A stretch of 64,000 bases of DNA from Marinibium conchae (GTDB lineage Bacteria; Pseudomonadota; Gammaproteobacteria; Enterobacterales; Alteromonadaceae). The notes below the pieces were generated by a model that was not told the origin of the DNA, did not search any database, and was given only the letters and a program-made list of their open reading frames with translations. This document shows positions 1 through 10,664 of this stretch, one piece after another (position 1 is the first letter of the stretch; each line of letters begins with the position of its first letter). A program made the translations under genes and the position numbers. Where the stretch lies: the NCBI RefSeq assembly GCF_015595035.1, contig NZ_JADNRN010000005.1, positions 62,001 through 126,000 of the forward strand, given 5' to 3'.

Positions 1-759
1 GAGGTCATGATCCAGGGTACGCTCGACACCAATTGATTTTCGCTTACGATTTGTTGATAACCTTCTTTCGTCGATGGCATGGGCGCGTTTCCACAACGAC
101 GCACCAAACTTTCCAAAGTGCTTGTGTAGTTTTTCAATAGGGAAATGGCGAATATCTTCGCACTTAAACAAACCAAACTTATTGAGCTTCTCAAGTGTTA
201 CCTTGCCAACACCAGGAATTTTCTTTAAAGGTAAGCGCCGAACAAAATCATCTAAGTCATTTGGCGTAATAACGCAAATACCATTTGGTTTGTTTTCGTC
301 ACTTGCTACCTTAGCAACAAATTTTATTGGCGCAACACCAGCGGAGGCCGTAAGCCCTGTTTCTCGCTCTATTGCTTGACGTATATCATTGGCGATAAGG
401 GTTGCACTGCCTTCAAATAGGTCGGAATCCGTAACATCAAGAAACGCTTCGTCTAAGGATAATGGTTCGATTTCATCGGTGTAGCGTAAAAATATCGATT
501 TAATTTGATCGGAGACTTCCTTGTATACATCCATTCTACCGCGCACTAAGGTGAGCTTCGGACAAAGCCTAAGTGCAGTCGCTGTCGCCATTGCTGACCG
601 CACTCCGAAAGCTCTTGCTTCATAATTACATGTAGAAACCACCCCCCTGCGATCAGCACTGCCGCCAATAGCAATCGGAATTCCTCTTAATTCAGGATTG
701 TCGCGCATTTCAACAGCAGCATAAAAACAATCCATATCGATATGTATAAATTTTCGCAT
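1..759 (-). CDS. dinB: DNA polymerase IV (Y-family), truncated at window edge
   Basis: Reading the minus strand from the ATG at 759 gives 253 codons that run off the window, so the C-terminal third is missing. The start [17 protein letters not shown] holds the first catalytic Asp pair of Y-family polymerases. [10 protein letters not shown], at about residues 105-114, holds the other catalytic acidic residues. A helix-hairpin-helix region, [13 protein letters not shown], follows. The enzyme is an error-prone translesion polymerase of the SOS response. A LexA box lies 60-75 bp upstream. Family identity is secure; the C-terminal beta-clamp-binding tail cannot be seen. Confidence 0.95.
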   Translation of the reverse strand, partial: MRKFIHIDMDCFYAAVEMRDNPELRGIPIAIGGSADRRGVVSTCNYEARAFGVRSAMATATALRLCPKLTLVRGRMDVYKEVSDQIKSIFLRYTDEIEPLSLDEAFLDVTDSDLFEGSATLIANDIRQAIERETGLTASAGVAPIKFVAKVASDENKPNGICVITPNDLDDFVRRLPLKKIPGVGKVTLEKLNKFGLFKCEDIRHFPIEKLHKHFGKFGASLWKRAHAIDERRLSTNRKRKSIGVERTLDHDL

Positions 760-818
760 AGATAAGTGGTTAACTGTCTAGGTTAATTACAATAGCTTAG
801 AAAGAATAGCAAAAATCA

Positions 819-834
819 CTGTATATTAATACAG
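819..834. promoter_or_regulatory. LexA (SOS) box upstream of dinB
   Basis: The sequence CTGTATATTAATACAG fits the enterobacterial/gammaproteobacterial LexA consensus CTGT-N8-ACAG exactly, with an AT-only core and near-palindromic flanks. It lies 60 bp upstream of the dinB start, a known SOS gene in this group. The divergent gene starting at 1000 is 165 bp away and may or may not be affected. Confidence 0.88.
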
Positions 835-999
835 TTACCTATAGTGATTCCACAAGCTTTTGCAGCAATGCCCTGCTCGCTGTTGGGCATTCTCGGATAA
901 GGCCTAAGAAATGAGAAACTCAAGCCGATATTGTTTATATTCAAATAAAACTTTTATTAGAATGCTAGAATACTGTAAAAAATCGCACCGGAGTTTATT

Positions 1000-1713
1000 T
1001 TGAAGTTAATCTATGTAATCACCGTCATGATACTCATGGTGACGCACCCGCTAACTGTTGCTGAAGAGCAAGTATCGGTGAGGTTTGGCTTAATGGGCTT
1101 TGCGCCGCACAGCAAAATAGACCCTGTTACTGGCGAATGCACTGGTACAGCACTTGAAAACGTGAGAGAGCTTTTTAAAGATGAAAAGGTCAGTTTTATT
1201 CCTGTATGCGCCGCACCTGCAAGAACCTACAGGAATGTAAAAGATGGTATTGTCGATCTTTCAGTTAATATTAAGTCAACAGCAGCGATTGCAGGCGCGG
1301 TTACTTTTAGCAGCTACCCAATGGATGAGCTTGCAATTAACTTTTATTCTGTGGCAAACGTTACAGAGGGGCCTAAAACAGTAGCATCAGTTCGCGGCTA
1401 TGATTACAACGGACAAAGAGAAGCATTTACGAAGCAAGGTTATATTTTCGTAGACGTTCCCAATACAAGCGATGCAATTCGTTTATTTTTCAACAAACGC
1501 ACAAGATACCTAATGTCATATGAAGGGCCATATATTGCTTTTATTGAGAATGATAAAAACTTTCTAAAACACAAGGCTCGGCTTACGCCAAACTCTGTTG
1601 AAACCAAAAAGCTACTCGCGGTACCCACCTTCTATGCAATCAGTAAGGCCTCCGACAAGCATGACTTTCTGGTCTCATTATTTGATAAAGTACAAAAAAC
1701 GCCTAAGCAATAA
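1000..1713 (+). CDS. periplasmic solute-binding-like protein (SBP family 3 type fold)
   Basis: This 237-residue protein has a signal peptide (about residues 1-21, cleavage near TVAEEQ). The mature part resembles the small amino-acid-binding-like proteins of the SBP_bac_3 superfamily: an early beta strand with FGLMGFAPHS, a conserved DGIVDLSVNIKST segment and a closing helix. No permease or ATPase is nearby. In Alteromonadales such orphan proteins are common and may act as sensors rather than transport components. The start is a TTG with a good Shine-Dalgarno (GGAG at 990-993), which fixes it at 1000. The substrate cannot be told from the sequence. Confidence 0.7.
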   Translation: MKLIYVITVMILMVTHPLTVAEEQVSVRFGLMGFAPHSKIDPVTGECTGTALENVRELFKDEKVSFIPVCAAPARTYRNVKDGIVDLSVNIKSTAAIAGAVTFSSYPMDELAINFYSVANVTEGPKTVASVRGYDYNGQREAFTKQGYIFVDVPNTSDAIRLFFNKRTRYLMSYEGPYIAFIENDKNFLKHKARLTPNSVETKKLLAVPTFYAISKASDKHDFLVSLFDKVQKTPKQ

Positions 1714-1729
1714 GTTTTGAAAACTAGAG

Positions 1730-1963
1730 CTATAGAATCTTGTTATCTTGCCACTCTTTGATCTTCTTTTGCCTTGCTTCCTCGCGCTCCATGCGTGCCT
1801 TTTTACGATCACAAGGCTCTGGACAATCACAGGCCTTCGAAATACCTAAAGCTCCCAAACCACCACAACTACCGGCAATAGTCTTCTTCTGAAGAATGTA
1901 GCCAATAGCCATTGCCGCAACCATTAACAGAAAAAAACCAAACGCTAAGATAAAAGTACTCAC
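1730..1963 (-). CDS. nqrM: Na+-NQR maturation protein NqrM (DUF539 family)
   Basis: This 77-residue protein has one N-terminal membrane helix (about 4-24). A cysteine cluster follows (SCGG, then KACDCPEPCD at about 44-52), then a charged tail. Four cysteines in this arrangement characterise the NqrM/DUF539 family, which is required for Na+-NQR assembly, probably by helping iron reach the NqrD/NqrE site. It lies just after apbE, as in Vibrio and Shewanella. The gene ends convergently 16 bp from the solute-binding-like gene. Confidence 0.92.
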   Translation of the reverse strand: MSTFILAFGFFLLMVAAMAIGYILQKKTIAGSCGGLGALGISKACDCPEPCDRKKARMEREEARQKKIKEWQDNKIL

Positions 1964-2005
1964 AGTATCTCCAAATAATATATCAGGGCTTGTATGAACA
2001 AGACT

Positions 2006-3046
2006 TTATAAGTATTGCACCTGTTTATCAAAAGCAGGTGAAGCATATTCCACAAATTCTTCGCCTTCTTTAATGACCATATAAACGGCTAAATCATTTC
2101 GCTCAGCCAATCTTTTTGCATCATCAGGCCCCATAACATTTAATGCTGTTGCTAAGCCATCAGCGGTCATAGAGGAAGGATGAATAACCGACACCGACAC
2201 GAGGTTATGCTTAATGGGAAAACCGGTTGCGGGGTCGATTAAATGACTAAATCGCTTACCATCCACTTCAAAATAATTTCGATAATCGCCTGAAGTAGCA
2301 ATGGCATTATCGCCAATAACGACGCCTATTTGGGCGTTTCGTTTGCCTTCAATAGGTTTCTCAATAGCAATGCGCCAAGGTTTGTTATTAAGCTTAGTCC
2401 CTTTCACTCGCATCTCACCACCAATTTCTACCAAGTAGTTTTCGATTCCCTGAGCTTCGAGTAACTCTGCAAGCACATCAACCCCATATCCTTTGGCAAT
2501 AGTCGATAAATCAATGTACACATTGCTGTGTTGCTTAGTGACAGTGCCATCCGCAACAGTAAACTTGTCTAGGCCAACATATTCGCGTATGGCTTGTAGT
2601 TCCTCATCTGAAGGAATAAGCTCTGGCCGCTTATCTGGGCCAAAACCCCATAGGTTGACCAAGGGACCCACTGTTACATCCAGCCGACCATCGCTGAATC
2701 GCCCCAAACGCATCGCTTCTAGTAATACGACTTCAGTTTCCGGAGAAATAGAAAAAGCTTCATTGTCTTGTGCCCTATTCAAACGTGAAAGCTCCGACTC
2801 TGGGTCATACGTCGACATAAGCGCGTTTACTTCAATCAGGGCATCATCAATTTTCACTTTCAGGGCAGGAATGACTATGTTTAGGCCTTCTTGTTCAACA
2901 AATTTTACCGTATAGGTAGTGCCCATTGTTTTGCCCTGTACAGCATGTTCTCGTAGGGTTGGGCCCGAACACCCTAGCATAAGAGTCGATACAACAAGCA
3001 ACAACAAAACACGTCGAATAGTTTGAAACACCTTGCTTCCTCTCAA
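2006..3046 (-). CDS. apbE: FAD:protein FMN transferase ApbE (lipoprotein)
   Basis: The 346-residue protein starts with a lipoprotein signal (lipobox LMLGC, Cys 26). It contains ApbE hallmarks: GKTMGTTYTV near the start, the segment DLSTIAKGYGVDVLAE, and a late conserved SHLIDPATGFP. ApbE uses FAD to attach FMN through a phosphoester to Thr in the SGAT motifs of NqrB and NqrC, both encoded upstream on this strand. It follows nqrF after an intrinsic terminator, so expression may come from readthrough or its own promoter. Nothing in the sequence suggests loss of function. Confidence 0.95.
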   Translation of the reverse strand: MRGSKVFQTIRRVLLLLVVSTLMLGCSGPTLREHAVQGKTMGTTYTVKFVEQEGLNIVIPALKVKIDDALIEVNALMSTYDPESELSRLNRAQDNEAFSISPETEVVLLEAMRLGRFSDGRLDVTVGPLVNLWGFGPDKRPELIPSDEELQAIREYVGLDKFTVADGTVTKQHSNVYIDLSTIAKGYGVDVLAELLEAQGIENYLVEIGGEMRVKGTKLNNKPWRIAIEKPIEGKRNAQIGVVIGDNAIATSGDYRNYFEVDGKRFSHLIDPATGFPIKHNLVSVSVIHPSSMTADGLATALNVMGPDDAKRLAERNDLAVYMVIKEGEEFVEYASPAFDKQVQYL

Positions 3047-3134
3047 ATGGTTAGCTTAAGTAATGTGGCACAACTGCACACTGACGATAGTAGTATAAGA
3101 CAACAACAAATCGACGCTCACTATCTGCCAACAA

Positions 3135-3166
3135 AAAAGGCGCTAAACATTCCCTTAGCGCCTTTT
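3135..3166 (-). terminator. intrinsic terminator after nqrF
   Basis: A 12-bp perfect stem (AAAAGGCGCTAA / TTAGCGCCTTTT) with an 8-nt loop lies 16 bp beyond the nqrF stop. On the minus strand it ends in a T-run. It separates nqrABCDEF from apbE-nqrM and may set a lower level for the maturation genes. Confidence 0.85.
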
Positions 3167-3182
3167 CCTATGAGTGACTAAT

Positions 3183-4415
3183 TTAGCCACCGAAGTCATC
3201 AAGCATGATGTTTTCGTCTTCAACACCTAGCTCTTTGAGCATATTTATCACTGCTGCGTTCATCATAGGTGGACCACACATGTAGAACTCACAATCTTCT
3301 GGCGCCGGGTGATCTTTCAGATAATTTTCCAAAAGCACGTTATGGATAAATCCAGTATCGCCTTCCCAGTTATCTTCAGGTTGCGGATCCGATAATGCGA
3401 CATGCCAAGTAAAGTTATCGTTTTCTTTTTGTAGCATGTCGAAATCTTCAACATAGAACATTTCTCTTAAAGAGCGCGCACCGTACCAAAATGTCATTTT
3501 GCGATCAGTCTTAATGCGACGAAGTTGGTCGAATATGTGTGAACGCATAGGAGCCATGCCTGCACCACCACCAACGAATACCATCTCTGCGTCAGTTTCT
3601 TTTGCAAAGAACTCACCGAAAGGCCCCGATATCGTTACTTTGTCACCTTTTTTCAAAGACCAAATAAACGACGACATTTTACCTGCAGGAAGGCTGAGAT
3701 TATTAGGTGGCGGCGTAGCAATACGCACGTTCAACATAATAATACCTTCTTCTTCAGGATAGTTTGCCATTGAATAGGCGCGGATTGTTTCTTCGTCTAC
3801 CTTTGACTCAACGTCAAAGAAGCCAAAGTGTTCCCAATCTTTACGATATTCATCTGGCACATCAAAATCTTTATACTTAACGTGATGGGGTGGAGCTTCA
3901 ATCTGAATATAACCACCAGCGCGGAAAGGAACACTTTCACCGTCAGGAATGGCTAGTTTAAGCTCTTTAATGAAGGTTGCTTCGTTATTGTTAGAAATAA
4001 CTTCACAGTCCCATTTTTTGATACCAAATACTTCTTCAGGCAATTCAATGTCCATATCTTGCTTGATAGATACTTGACATGACAAGCGGCAACCACTTTT
4101 AGCTTCGCGCTTAGAGATGTGGTCAAGTTCAGTTGGTAATATTTCACCACCACCAGACTTAACATCTACAGTACACTGTCCGCAAGAACCACCACCGCCA
4201 CATGCTGATGATACAAATATACCTGATTCAGCCAGTGCGCCAAGTAACTTGCCACCTGGCGAGGTTGTAATTGCTTTATCTGGGTCGCCGTTGATAGTGA
4301 TTCTTACATCACCCTCTGGTACTAATTTCGATTTTGCAAACATGATGATAAAAACCAGCGCTAAAACGATAGCGATGAACATGCCTACACCGAGATAGAT
4401 TTCTATTTGATTCAT
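3183..4415 (-). CDS. nqrF: Na+-NQR subunit F, NADH-oxidising flavoprotein
   Basis: This is the NADH entry subunit, 410 residues long. It has an N-terminal membrane helix (about 5-27) and a ferredoxin domain with 2Fe-2S ligands at Cys72, 78, 81 and 113. The FAD-binding motif RAYSMAN is at 212-218, and the NADH-binding glycine loop is in [14 protein letters not shown]. The C-terminus [10 protein letters not shown] is typical of the family. It is the last gene of the nqr operon. Length and motifs match characterised NqrF proteins, so the subunit should be functional. Confidence 0.98.
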   Translation of the reverse strand: MNQIEIYLGVGMFIAIVLALVFIIMFAKSKLVPEGDVRITINGDPDKAITTSPGGKLLGALAESGIFVSSACGGGGSCGQCTVDVKSGGGEILPTELDHISKREAKSGCRLSCQVSIKQDMDIELPEEVFGIKKWDCEVISNNNEATFIKELKLAIPDGESVPFRAGGYIQIEAPPHHVKYKDFDVPDEYRKDWEHFGFFDVESKVDEETIRAYSMANYPEEEGIIMLNVRIATPPPNNLSLPAGKMSSFIWSLKKGDKVTISGPFGEFFAKETDAEMVFVGGGAGMAPMRSHIFDQLRRIKTDRKMTFWYGARSLREMFYVEDFDMLQKENDNFTWHVALSDPQPEDNWEGDTGFIHNVLLENYLKDHPAPEDCEFYMCGPPMMNAAVINMLKELGVEDENIMLDDFGG

Positions 4416-4435
4416 TATCTATACTCCTAATCGCT

Positions 4436-5044
4436 TTACAGCGATATACCTGTGAATGATTGGAAGCCCAATGCCATCAAGCCAGCAATCATAAACACAG
4501 AACCCAATCCGCGAATACCATCTGGCATATCAGCATACTTCAACTTCTCTCTAACCGCAGCTAACAGAATGATAGCAATGGCCCAACCAGCGCCGCTGCC
4601 AATTCCATATACGATACTTTCAGTAAAGTTGTATTCGCGCTGAACAGCAAACGCAACACCACCGAATATTGCACAGTTTACGGTGATAAGCGGTAAGAAG
4701 ATCCCTAGTGCGTTGTATAAAGCTGGGAAAAACTTGTCCAGTGTCATTTCCAGTATCTGCACAAGTGCCGCTATAACACCAATGAAAGTAAGGAAACTCA
4801 AGAAGCTGAGATCAGCATCTGGAAGTCCGGCCCATGCAAGCGCACCTGGGGCAAGTAAATTTACATAGATAAGTTGGTTAACTGGTACAGAAATACCCAA
4901 TACCACGATAACTGCTACGCCCAAACCCATTGAGGTAGCTACTTTTTTCGATACCGCTAAGAAAGTACACATTCCCAAAAACAGAGACAATGCCATATTT
5001 TCTACGAAAACGGCTCTAATAAATAATGCTGCGTAATGTTCCAT
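4436..5044 (-). CDS. nqrE: Na+-NQR subunit E
   Basis: The 202-residue protein is almost entirely hydrophobic, with about six membrane helices. It forms with NqrD the inverted-topology pair of the Na+-NQR membrane core. Cys26 and Cys124 correspond to the conserved cysteines that, with the NqrD pair, bind the intramembrane iron centre. The gene is 2 bp from nqrD and 20 bp before nqrF. Confidence 0.97.
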   Translation of the reverse strand: MEHYAALFIRAVFVENMALSLFLGMCTFLAVSKKVATSMGLGVAVIVVLGISVPVNQLIYVNLLAPGALAWAGLPDADLSFLSFLTFIGVIAALVQILEMTLDKFFPALYNALGIFLPLITVNCAIFGGVAFAVQREYNFTESIVYGIGSGAGWAIAIILLAAVREKLKYADMPDGIRGLGSVFMIAGLMALGFQSFTGISL

Positions 5045-5046
5045 GG

Positions 5047-5679
5047 TTATTCCTTAGGCTCTACTTGTTCAGGACGGATAGTACGGATAAACCAGATCAT
5101 ACCGCCAATCAGGAAGAATGAGCTGAACGGAAGAATTAGAAGACCGTTACCTTGATACCAACCACCATTAGTAACTAGAGGCAGAATTTCAAAACCTAAG
5201 ATAGTACCGAAGCCAAAAAGCTCTTTGATGGTGCCAATCACGATTAGGATGAAAGAGTAGCCCAGACCATTACCTAGGCCATCTAAGAAACTCATGCCTG
5301 GAGGTGACTTCATCGCATAAGCTTCAGCACGACCCATTACTATACAATTTGTAATGATCAAACCAACGAATACCGACAACTGCTTAGATATTTCGTAGGA
5401 ATAAGCCTTTAGGATTTGGTCAACCACGATCACCAATGATGCAATGATCGTCATTTGAATAATAATTCGCACACTAGATGGAATTTGGTTGCGAATTAAC
5501 GAGATAAACAAATTAGAGAAAGCACATACCGCAGTAAGTGCCAACGACATAACTAATGCCGTCTCTAGCTTGGTTGTAATCGCCAATGCAGAACATATAC
5601 CAAGTACGTGTAAAGCAATTGGATTGCTATCTAATATGGGCCCTAACAGGGCTTTTTTCATTTCTTTTGTGTCAGCCAT
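5047..5679 (-). CDS. nqrD: Na+-NQR subunit D
   Basis: This 210-residue membrane protein has about six helices. Cys29 and Cys112 lie at the positions described for the iron ligands of Vibrio NqrD. The segment [14 protein letters not shown] is strongly conserved in NqrD and Rnf-type homologues. The gene's position inside a complete nqr operon makes the Nqr rather than the Rnf assignment secure. Confidence 0.97.
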   Translation of the reverse strand: MADTKEMKKALLGPILDSNPIALHVLGICSALAITTKLETALVMSLALTAVCAFSNLFISLIRNQIPSSVRIIIQMTIIASLVIVVDQILKAYSYEISKQLSVFVGLIITNCIVMGRAEAYAMKSPPGMSFLDGLGNGLGYSFILIVIGTIKELFGFGTILGFEILPLVTNGGWYQGNGLLILPFSSFFLIGGMIWFIRTIRPEQVEPKE

Positions 5680-5688
5680 TGTTATGCC

Positions 5689-6474
5689 TTATGATTTCCA
5701 AGATTGCTTTGAAAGGTATGTACCGTAACCGTCTTTACCTGCCCAGTATTGCAATGTATTTTCGACACCGTTACTGGTTAAGGTTGCACCAGATAGTGCA
5801 TCAACAGCGTATTGGTCGCCCTCGGTTCCACCTTTGCGTACTTCGATTGCGACGTCGCCATTTTCGAAAAGTTTCTTACCATCCCACTGCTCCTGCCAAT
5901 CTGGGTTTTGAATCTCACCACCCAATCCTGGCGTTTCTTTGTGTTGGTAATAAATCAATTCACGGATAGTTTTACCGTCAGAATCCAAGGCAAGAAAGCC
6001 ATACATCAAGTCCCATAAGCCACTGCCGTGAACAGGAAGCACTAAACGCTCAACATTTCCTGATTCGCCTTTAATGTGGAATACGCTTGCTACTTTCGCT
6101 CTGCGCGAGAAACCAGCAGGGCTTCCATCAACAGCAACACTTGTGTCAGCCGCTTTAGATACACGACCATACATGTCGTAAGCTTTGCCCGTGCCCTTTG
6201 CAGGGTTCTCAACATAAGCACCCGTTTCTAAGTCGACAAAACGTTCTTCGACTTTCGCTTCATAAATGTCTGCAATTTCTTGCTTAGTTTTCGCTTCGCC
6301 TAACAAACCTGCAGCAGCAAGAATATTAGATTGTCTGTCGAGAGCAGCATTGGTTTGCTGCAAAGAGCGTAAACCAACAGCAGAACCAGACACAACAATT
6401 GAACATGCCAGACAAACGGCAACAACGATTAGAATTGTTTTTCCTAAAGTTTCTTTTTTAGCCGACACGTGCAA
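5689..6474 (-). CDS. nqrC: Na+-NQR subunit C with covalent FMN site
   Basis: The 261-residue protein has a single N-terminal membrane helix (about 12-35) and a periplasmic FMN-binding domain. SGAT at 228-231 is the ApbE target motif, so Thr231 should carry the phosphoester-linked [12 protein letters not shown] is another family signature. The start codon lies inside the end of nqrB (17-bp overlap), which suggests translational coupling. Confidence 0.97.
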   Translation of the reverse strand: MHVSAKKETLGKTILIVVAVCLACSIVVSGSAVGLRSLQQTNAALDRQSNILAAAGLLGEAKTKQEIADIYEAKVEERFVDLETGAYVENPAKGTGKAYDMYGRVSKAADTSVAVDGSPAGFSRRAKVASVFHIKGESGNVERLVLPVHGSGLWDLMYGFLALDSDGKTIRELIYYQHKETPGLGGEIQNPDWQEQWDGKKLFENGDVAIEVRKGGTEGDQYAVDALSGATLTSNGVENTLQYWAGKDGYGTYLSKQSWKS

Positions 6475-7669
6475 GCCTCCGTTTAATGTTGCTTTGCGCT
6501 ACGAAGTAATCAAACAGTGGCGCCCAAAGATTAGCGAACAATATCGCAAGCATAATCCCCTCAGGGAAAGCTGGGTTAATAACACGAACCAACACGGTCA
6601 TTAAACCGATAAAGAAGCCATACATCCATTTACCTTGATTGGTAAATGAAGCCGACACAGGATCGGTTGCCATGAAAAACATACCAAATGCCAAACCGCC
6701 TATTACGAAGTGCCAGTAGAAAGGCATTGCGTAAATCGAACTTGCATCGGGAGCAAAGAAGTTTAGTAAGGTGCTGAAGAAAGTTACGCCAAGCGCTACA
6801 CCCAACACAATTCGCCAGCTGGCGATGCCTAAGTAAATAATGAATAAGCCACCAAGCATAATCATCAAGCTTGACACTTCACCAACAGAACCTGGAATGT
6901 TACCCAAGAACGAGTTCATCCAAAGGTCCATATCGGTGTAATCCATTTCGCCGTTTGCGGCGTTACTTAACCATGTTGCACCTGAGTAGCCATCAGCTAA
7001 TTCAGCGGCAATCCATGGTTGGTCACCAGAAATTTGCGCAGGATAGGCGAAGTATAGGAAAGCACGGCCTGAAAGTGCCGGATTAAGGAAGTTTCGACCC
7101 GTACCGCCAAAGATTTCCTTAGCGATAACCACACCAAAAGTGATACCCAGTGCTACTTGCCATAGCGGAATAGTTGCAGGTAGTGTAAGAGCAAACAACA
7201 CCGAAGTAACAAAGAAACCTTCGTTAACTTCATGTTTTCTTACCGACGCAAATAATACTTCCCAGAATCCACCAACAACAAAGGTAGTGGCATAGATTGG
7301 AATGAAGAAGCATGCACCGTAGAACATCATGCCCAGTGCACCAGAGTCGGCTGTTAAATTACCACCGAAAAACTGAAATAAAGCAGTTTGCCAACCATCA
7401 TACATAGCTCCACCAGCGATGATCGCGTCCTGAGCCTGCACACCTACGTTGTACATACCATAAAACATAGCTGGGAAGGTTGCCATCCAAACCATGATCA
7501 TGATGCGTTTAAGGTCAATACTGTCTTTAACGTGAGTATTGGCTTTGTTTACTTTGCCTGGTGTGTAGAAGATAGTAGCTGCCGCTTCATACAAGGCGTA
7601 GAATTTTTCATACTTGCCGCCTGGTTCAAAATCAGGTTCGACTTTTTCAATTAATGCTTTTAAACCCAT
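6458..7669 (-). CDS. nqrB: Na+-NQR subunit B with covalent FMN site
   Basis: This 403-residue membrane subunit has about ten helices and contributes to the Na+ path and the quinone site. SGAT at 229-232 marks Thr232 as the second covalent FMN site. The conserved [18 protein letters not shown] segment (about 188-205) is present. The gene starts 3 bp after the nqrA stop and overlaps nqrC. The length equals that of well-studied homologues. Confidence 0.98.
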   Translation of the reverse strand: MGLKALIEKVEPDFEPGGKYEKFYALYEAAATIFYTPGKVNKANTHVKDSIDLKRIMIMVWMATFPAMFYGMYNVGVQAQDAIIAGGAMYDGWQTALFQFFGGNLTADSGALGMMFYGACFFIPIYATTFVVGGFWEVLFASVRKHEVNEGFFVTSVLFALTLPATIPLWQVALGITFGVVIAKEIFGGTGRNFLNPALSGRAFLYFAYPAQISGDQPWIAAELADGYSGATWLSNAANGEMDYTDMDLWMNSFLGNIPGSVGEVSSLMIMLGGLFIIYLGIASWRIVLGVALGVTFFSTLLNFFAPDASSIYAMPFYWHFVIGGLAFGMFFMATDPVSASFTNQGKWMYGFFIGLMTVLVRVINPAFPEGIMLAILFANLWAPLFDYFVAQSNIKRRLARVG

Positions 7670-7672
7670 GAC

Positions 7673-9013
7673 TTAACCCTCTTCTTCTATCTTGGTTAAA
7701 CACTCTCTCAAGATTGGCCCGTAGTTATATTTGCCGGGGCAAACGTAGGTACATAATGACAAATCTTCCTCATCAAGCTCCAATGCGCCCAAGCTGGCGG
7801 CACCTTCGGTATCACCTGAAATGATGTCACGAAGTAATAGCGTTGGAATTATATCCAACGGCATGATGCGCTCGTAGTTACCAATAGGAACCATTGAACG
7901 GTCAGACCCGTTGGTCTGCGTGGTCATATTAAATAATTTTTTCGGAGACAAGTGCCCTAAATAGGCGCGTGTGACAGAATGCTGATTTGAGCCAGGCATA
8001 ATCCAACCGAACAAACGTTTTTCCTTATCTTCTACAAGCAAGGATACCTGAGTGTGATAGCGCCCTAGGTAGGCATGAGGGCCGCTCGCATTAGTGCCGT
8101 TTAATACAGAACCAGAAACCGCACGTACTGGACCCTCGATGGTCTCACCAGCTGATATCTCGTCGATGCTAGCGCCCAGAACAGTTTTGATTATTTTAGG
8201 AGCCTTAGCCGCCGGACCAGCAAGTGAAATAACTTTGGTTGTATCTAGTTGGCCCGTTTTGAACAGGACGCCGAAAGCGATGACGTCTTGATAGCCAACA
8301 TGCCAAACAAATTTATTAGCACCAACGGGATCAAGATGATGAATATGCGTTCCCACTAAACCCGCTGGATGGGGCCCGGCAAACTCGTTTACATCAACAC
8401 TTGCATCACCAGTAGGGATATCAGCATTCGGTGCTTTAGACACAAATACTTTACCGTCGGTGAGCTTTCCAAGCACTTTCAAACCAAATGCAAAGTCGTC
8501 TTTGCGTTCAGAAATGACTATTTGTGGGTCAACGGCAAGTGGATTTGTGTCCATCGCTGATACGAATATCGATGATGGACTAGAACCGACCGCTGGGTTT
8601 TTACTAAATGGACGGGTACGAATAGCTGTCCAAGCACCAGAATCGACTAGCAACTGAGCAATCGTATCACGCTCAGCAGAGGCTAGAGATGCTTCATCAA
8701 AGGTAGCAAAGGTGACAGCCTCGTCGCCTTTAATACTGATAACCACCGATTGCAAGACACGTCTTGCACCGCGATTAATCTCAATGACTTCACCTGCTGC
8801 AGGAGCGGTAAATTTAACACCCGGGTTCTTTTTGTCTTCAAAAAGCAATTGCCCTTTTTTGACCGTATCACCAACCTGAACATGCATAGTTGGCCGCATG
8901 CCATTATATTCTTCACCAAGGACTGCAACCTTCGTAACAGCTGGTCCGTCTAGGACTTTCTGCTCGGGGGCGCCTTCGATAGGAAGATCTAAGCCTTTCT
9001 TGATTTTTATCAT
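7673..9013 (-). CDS. nqrA: Na+-NQR subunit A
   Basis: The first gene of the nqr operon encodes the peripheral cytoplasmic subunit of 446 residues. It has a biotinyl-like N-terminal region ([18 protein letters not shown]), a conserved histidine-rich [13 protein letters not shown] and a C-terminal [12 protein letters not shown]. It takes part in quinone binding. The Shine-Dalgarno upstream of 9013 is weak, and the 5' leader contains a large inverted repeat (see 9044-9091). The regulation is unknown. Confidence 0.98.
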   Translation of the reverse strand: MIKIKKGLDLPIEGAPEQKVLDGPAVTKVAVLGEEYNGMRPTMHVQVGDTVKKGQLLFEDKKNPGVKFTAPAAGEVIEINRGARRVLQSVVISIKGDEAVTFATFDEASLASAERDTIAQLLVDSGAWTAIRTRPFSKNPAVGSSPSSIFVSAMDTNPLAVDPQIVISERKDDFAFGLKVLGKLTDGKVFVSKAPNADIPTGDASVDVNEFAGPHPAGLVGTHIHHLDPVGANKFVWHVGYQDVIAFGVLFKTGQLDTTKVISLAGPAAKAPKIIKTVLGASIDEISAGETIEGPVRAVSGSVLNGTNASGPHAYLGRYHTQVSLLVEDKEKRLFGWIMPGSNQHSVTRAYLGHLSPKKLFNMTTQTNGSDRSMVPIGNYERIMPLDIIPTLLLRDIISGDTEGAASLGALELDEEDLSLCTYVCPGKYNYGPILRECLTKIEEEG

Positions 9014-9043
9014 ACGTAATTGACTACTCTAATTTAAGATACC

Positions 9044-9091
9044 AATTTTAATCAGCCTATCGGCTTGTCTACCTGAAAGCCGATTAAAATT
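9044..9091 (-). repeat. inverted repeat in the nqrA leader
   Basis: AATTTTAAT (9044-9052) pairs with ATTAAAATT (9083-9091), and inside it CGGCTT (9061-9066) pairs with AAGCCG (9077-9082), giving 15 bp with an 8-nt bulge. It lies 31-78 bp upstream of nqrA. It could be an mRNA leader structure or an operator; no T-run follows on the minus strand. Confidence 0.55.
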
Positions 9092-9301
9092 TGCCTCTAG
9101 CGCGCTACCACTCACACGCAAGTAAGGCACCGACCACACTTATAACGATAAAACGACACATAAGTTCAAAGGTAGGCCTGCAAATCAGAAGGTCTACGAA
9201 CATCCGTGGTTATTTTATTATTATGTGTTTGTGCATTACATTTTGTGGAATTTATGAAGAAAACGACATTCTCTTCTTCCACCTAGTAAATGATCGGGCG
9301 G

Positions 9302-9307
9302 ATTTTA
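9302..9307 (-). promoter_or_regulatory. candidate -10 element for nqrA
   Basis: On the minus strand the hexamer TAAAAT, preceded by GC and followed by CCGCC, looks like a sigma70 -10 element. No good -35 is seen at 16-18 bp. If real, the nqr mRNA leader would be nearly 290 nt. The 9014-9470 stretch otherwise holds only the two inverted repeats listed and one unconvincing ORF. Confidence 0.3.
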
Positions 9308-9393
9308 GCACTAATGAGGGTAAAAAGGCTATGCCAAAAGTGCTAAATCGGCTAAATATATCGCCCTAATGTGAACAAAATCTTCCACTTAGC

Positions 9394-9428
9394 GCCTTGC
9401 AACGCAATGTAACACTTGCGTTGAAGGC
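9394..9428 (-). terminator. hairpin downstream of fabV (probable terminator)
   Basis: GCCTT-g-CAACGCAA (9394-9407) pairs with TTGCGTTG-AAGGC (9416-9428) around an 8-nt loop, giving 13 bp with one bulged G. It lies 43 bp past the fabV stop. The downstream minus-strand tail is only weakly T-rich, so its efficiency is uncertain. Confidence 0.5.
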
Positions 9429-9470
9429 CTAAGGTATAAATATTTACTTATAAGTCTAGTTTCGCGACAT

Positions 9471-10664
9471 TTAGGACCATTCAACTACCGGATTAATATC
9501 AGCCTCATAATCAACATCCTTAATTTCGAAACCGAATAAGTTAAGGAACTCTCTGTTATAGCCCGCATAGTCACTCAATTGATGGAAATTTTCTTGCGTC
9601 ACTTGGTCCCACAAAGCTTTGATTTTGGCTTGCGTTGCCTCATTAGTTTCTTTACCTTCCATGTGAAACCTATTCATATCATCTACTGGTGGGTTTGCCA
9701 CGTAAAGCCGTTCTGAAAATAGACCTACTATCTGCTCAATGCAACCTTCATGCGTACCCTCTTCCTTCATTACTTTATAAATTAACGAGATGTAAAGTGG
9801 CATCACAGGAATAGCCGAGCTTGCTTGCGTCACCAAAGCCTTCAATGAACTTACATTCGCTTTTACATGCTGCGAAGCCAGCTTACTTTCAATGGCGCTA
9901 GCCGCTCTATCTAAATCTTCTTTCGCTAGACCTATCGTTGCTTGACCGTAAATAGGCCAAGTAAGCTCTTTACCAATATATGTGTAAGCTGTCGTTTTGG
10001 CATTATCTGCCAACACACCTGCATCACCCAGCATTGTTAACCAACGCTCCCAATCCTCACCGCCCATCACTTTCACTGTGTGGTCAATTTCCTCTTGGCT
10101 TGCTGGCTCAAGTGTAATTTCGTGCACTTTGTCTTTGTCGGTATCGTAGGTTTTCGTTGTATAGGCTTGCCCCACCGGCTTGAGCGTCGACTTAAAGGTT
10201 TCGCCGCTATCTGGATCAGTACGTCTTGGTGACGCAAGACTGTATATAACGAGATCGACGCTACCCAAATCTTGTTGGATTTTTTCGATAGTCGCTTTTT
10301 TCATCTCATCAGAGAAGGCGTCACCGTTCATCGATTCTGCATAAAGGCCTTCAGCCTTCGCCTGTTCATGAAAAGCAGCGGTGTTGTACCAGCCAGCTGT
10401 GCCTGTTTTTCTTTCTGTTGGTTGCTTTTCAAAGCAAATACCAAGCGTTTTTGCGCCATAACCGAACGCTGATGTAATTCTCGATGCTAGGCCATAGCCA
10501 GTCGAGCAACCAATTACTAACACGTTCTTTGGTGCGCCTATCTCAGCTTTGTCTGCAATATTTTGTGATTTAACGTATGCAATTTGATTTTCTACACTTT
10601 TCGCACAGCCTACTGGGTGGGCGTTTGTGCAAATAAAACCTCGAACTTTTGGCTTAATAACCAT
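9471..10664 (-). CDS. fabV: enoyl-ACP/CoA reductase FabV
   Basis: This 397-residue protein has the FabV start MVIKPKVRGFICTNAHPVGC, a Rossmann motif GCSTGYGLASR (about 52-62), and the FabV catalytic pair Tyr239 and Lys248 (Y-x8-K spacing, in PIYGQATIGLAKED). FabV performs the last reduction of fatty acid elongation using NADH. It is less sensitive to triclosan than FabI. It is monocistronic here, with a hairpin downstream and 128 bp between it and dctP. Confidence 0.97.
   Translation of the reverse strand: MVIKPKVRGFICTNAHPVGCAKSVENQIAYVKSQNIADKAEIGAPKNVLVIGCSTGYGLASRITSAFGYGAKTLGICFEKQPTERKTGTAGWYNTAAFHEQAKAEGLYAESMNGDAFSDEMKKATIEKIQQDLGSVDLVIYSLASPRRTDPDSGETFKSTLKPVGQAYTTKTYDTDKDKVHEITLEPASQEEIDHTVKVMGGEDWERWLTMLGDAGVLADNAKTTAYTYIGKELTWPIYGQATIGLAKEDLDRAASAIESKLASQHVKANVSSLKALVTQASSAIPVMPLYISLIYKVMKEEGTHEGCIEQIVGLFSERLYVANPPVDDMNRFHMEGKETNEATQAKIKALWDQVTQENFHQLSDYAGYNREFLNLFGFEIKDVDYEADINPVVEWS

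Noticed and set aside
9091-9369. Plus-strand ORF of 92 codons between nqrA and fabV
   Set aside because: No Shine-Dalgarno, odd composition rich in His, Cys, Ile and Arg, and it overlaps the nqr leader repeat and candidate promoter. It looks like chance.
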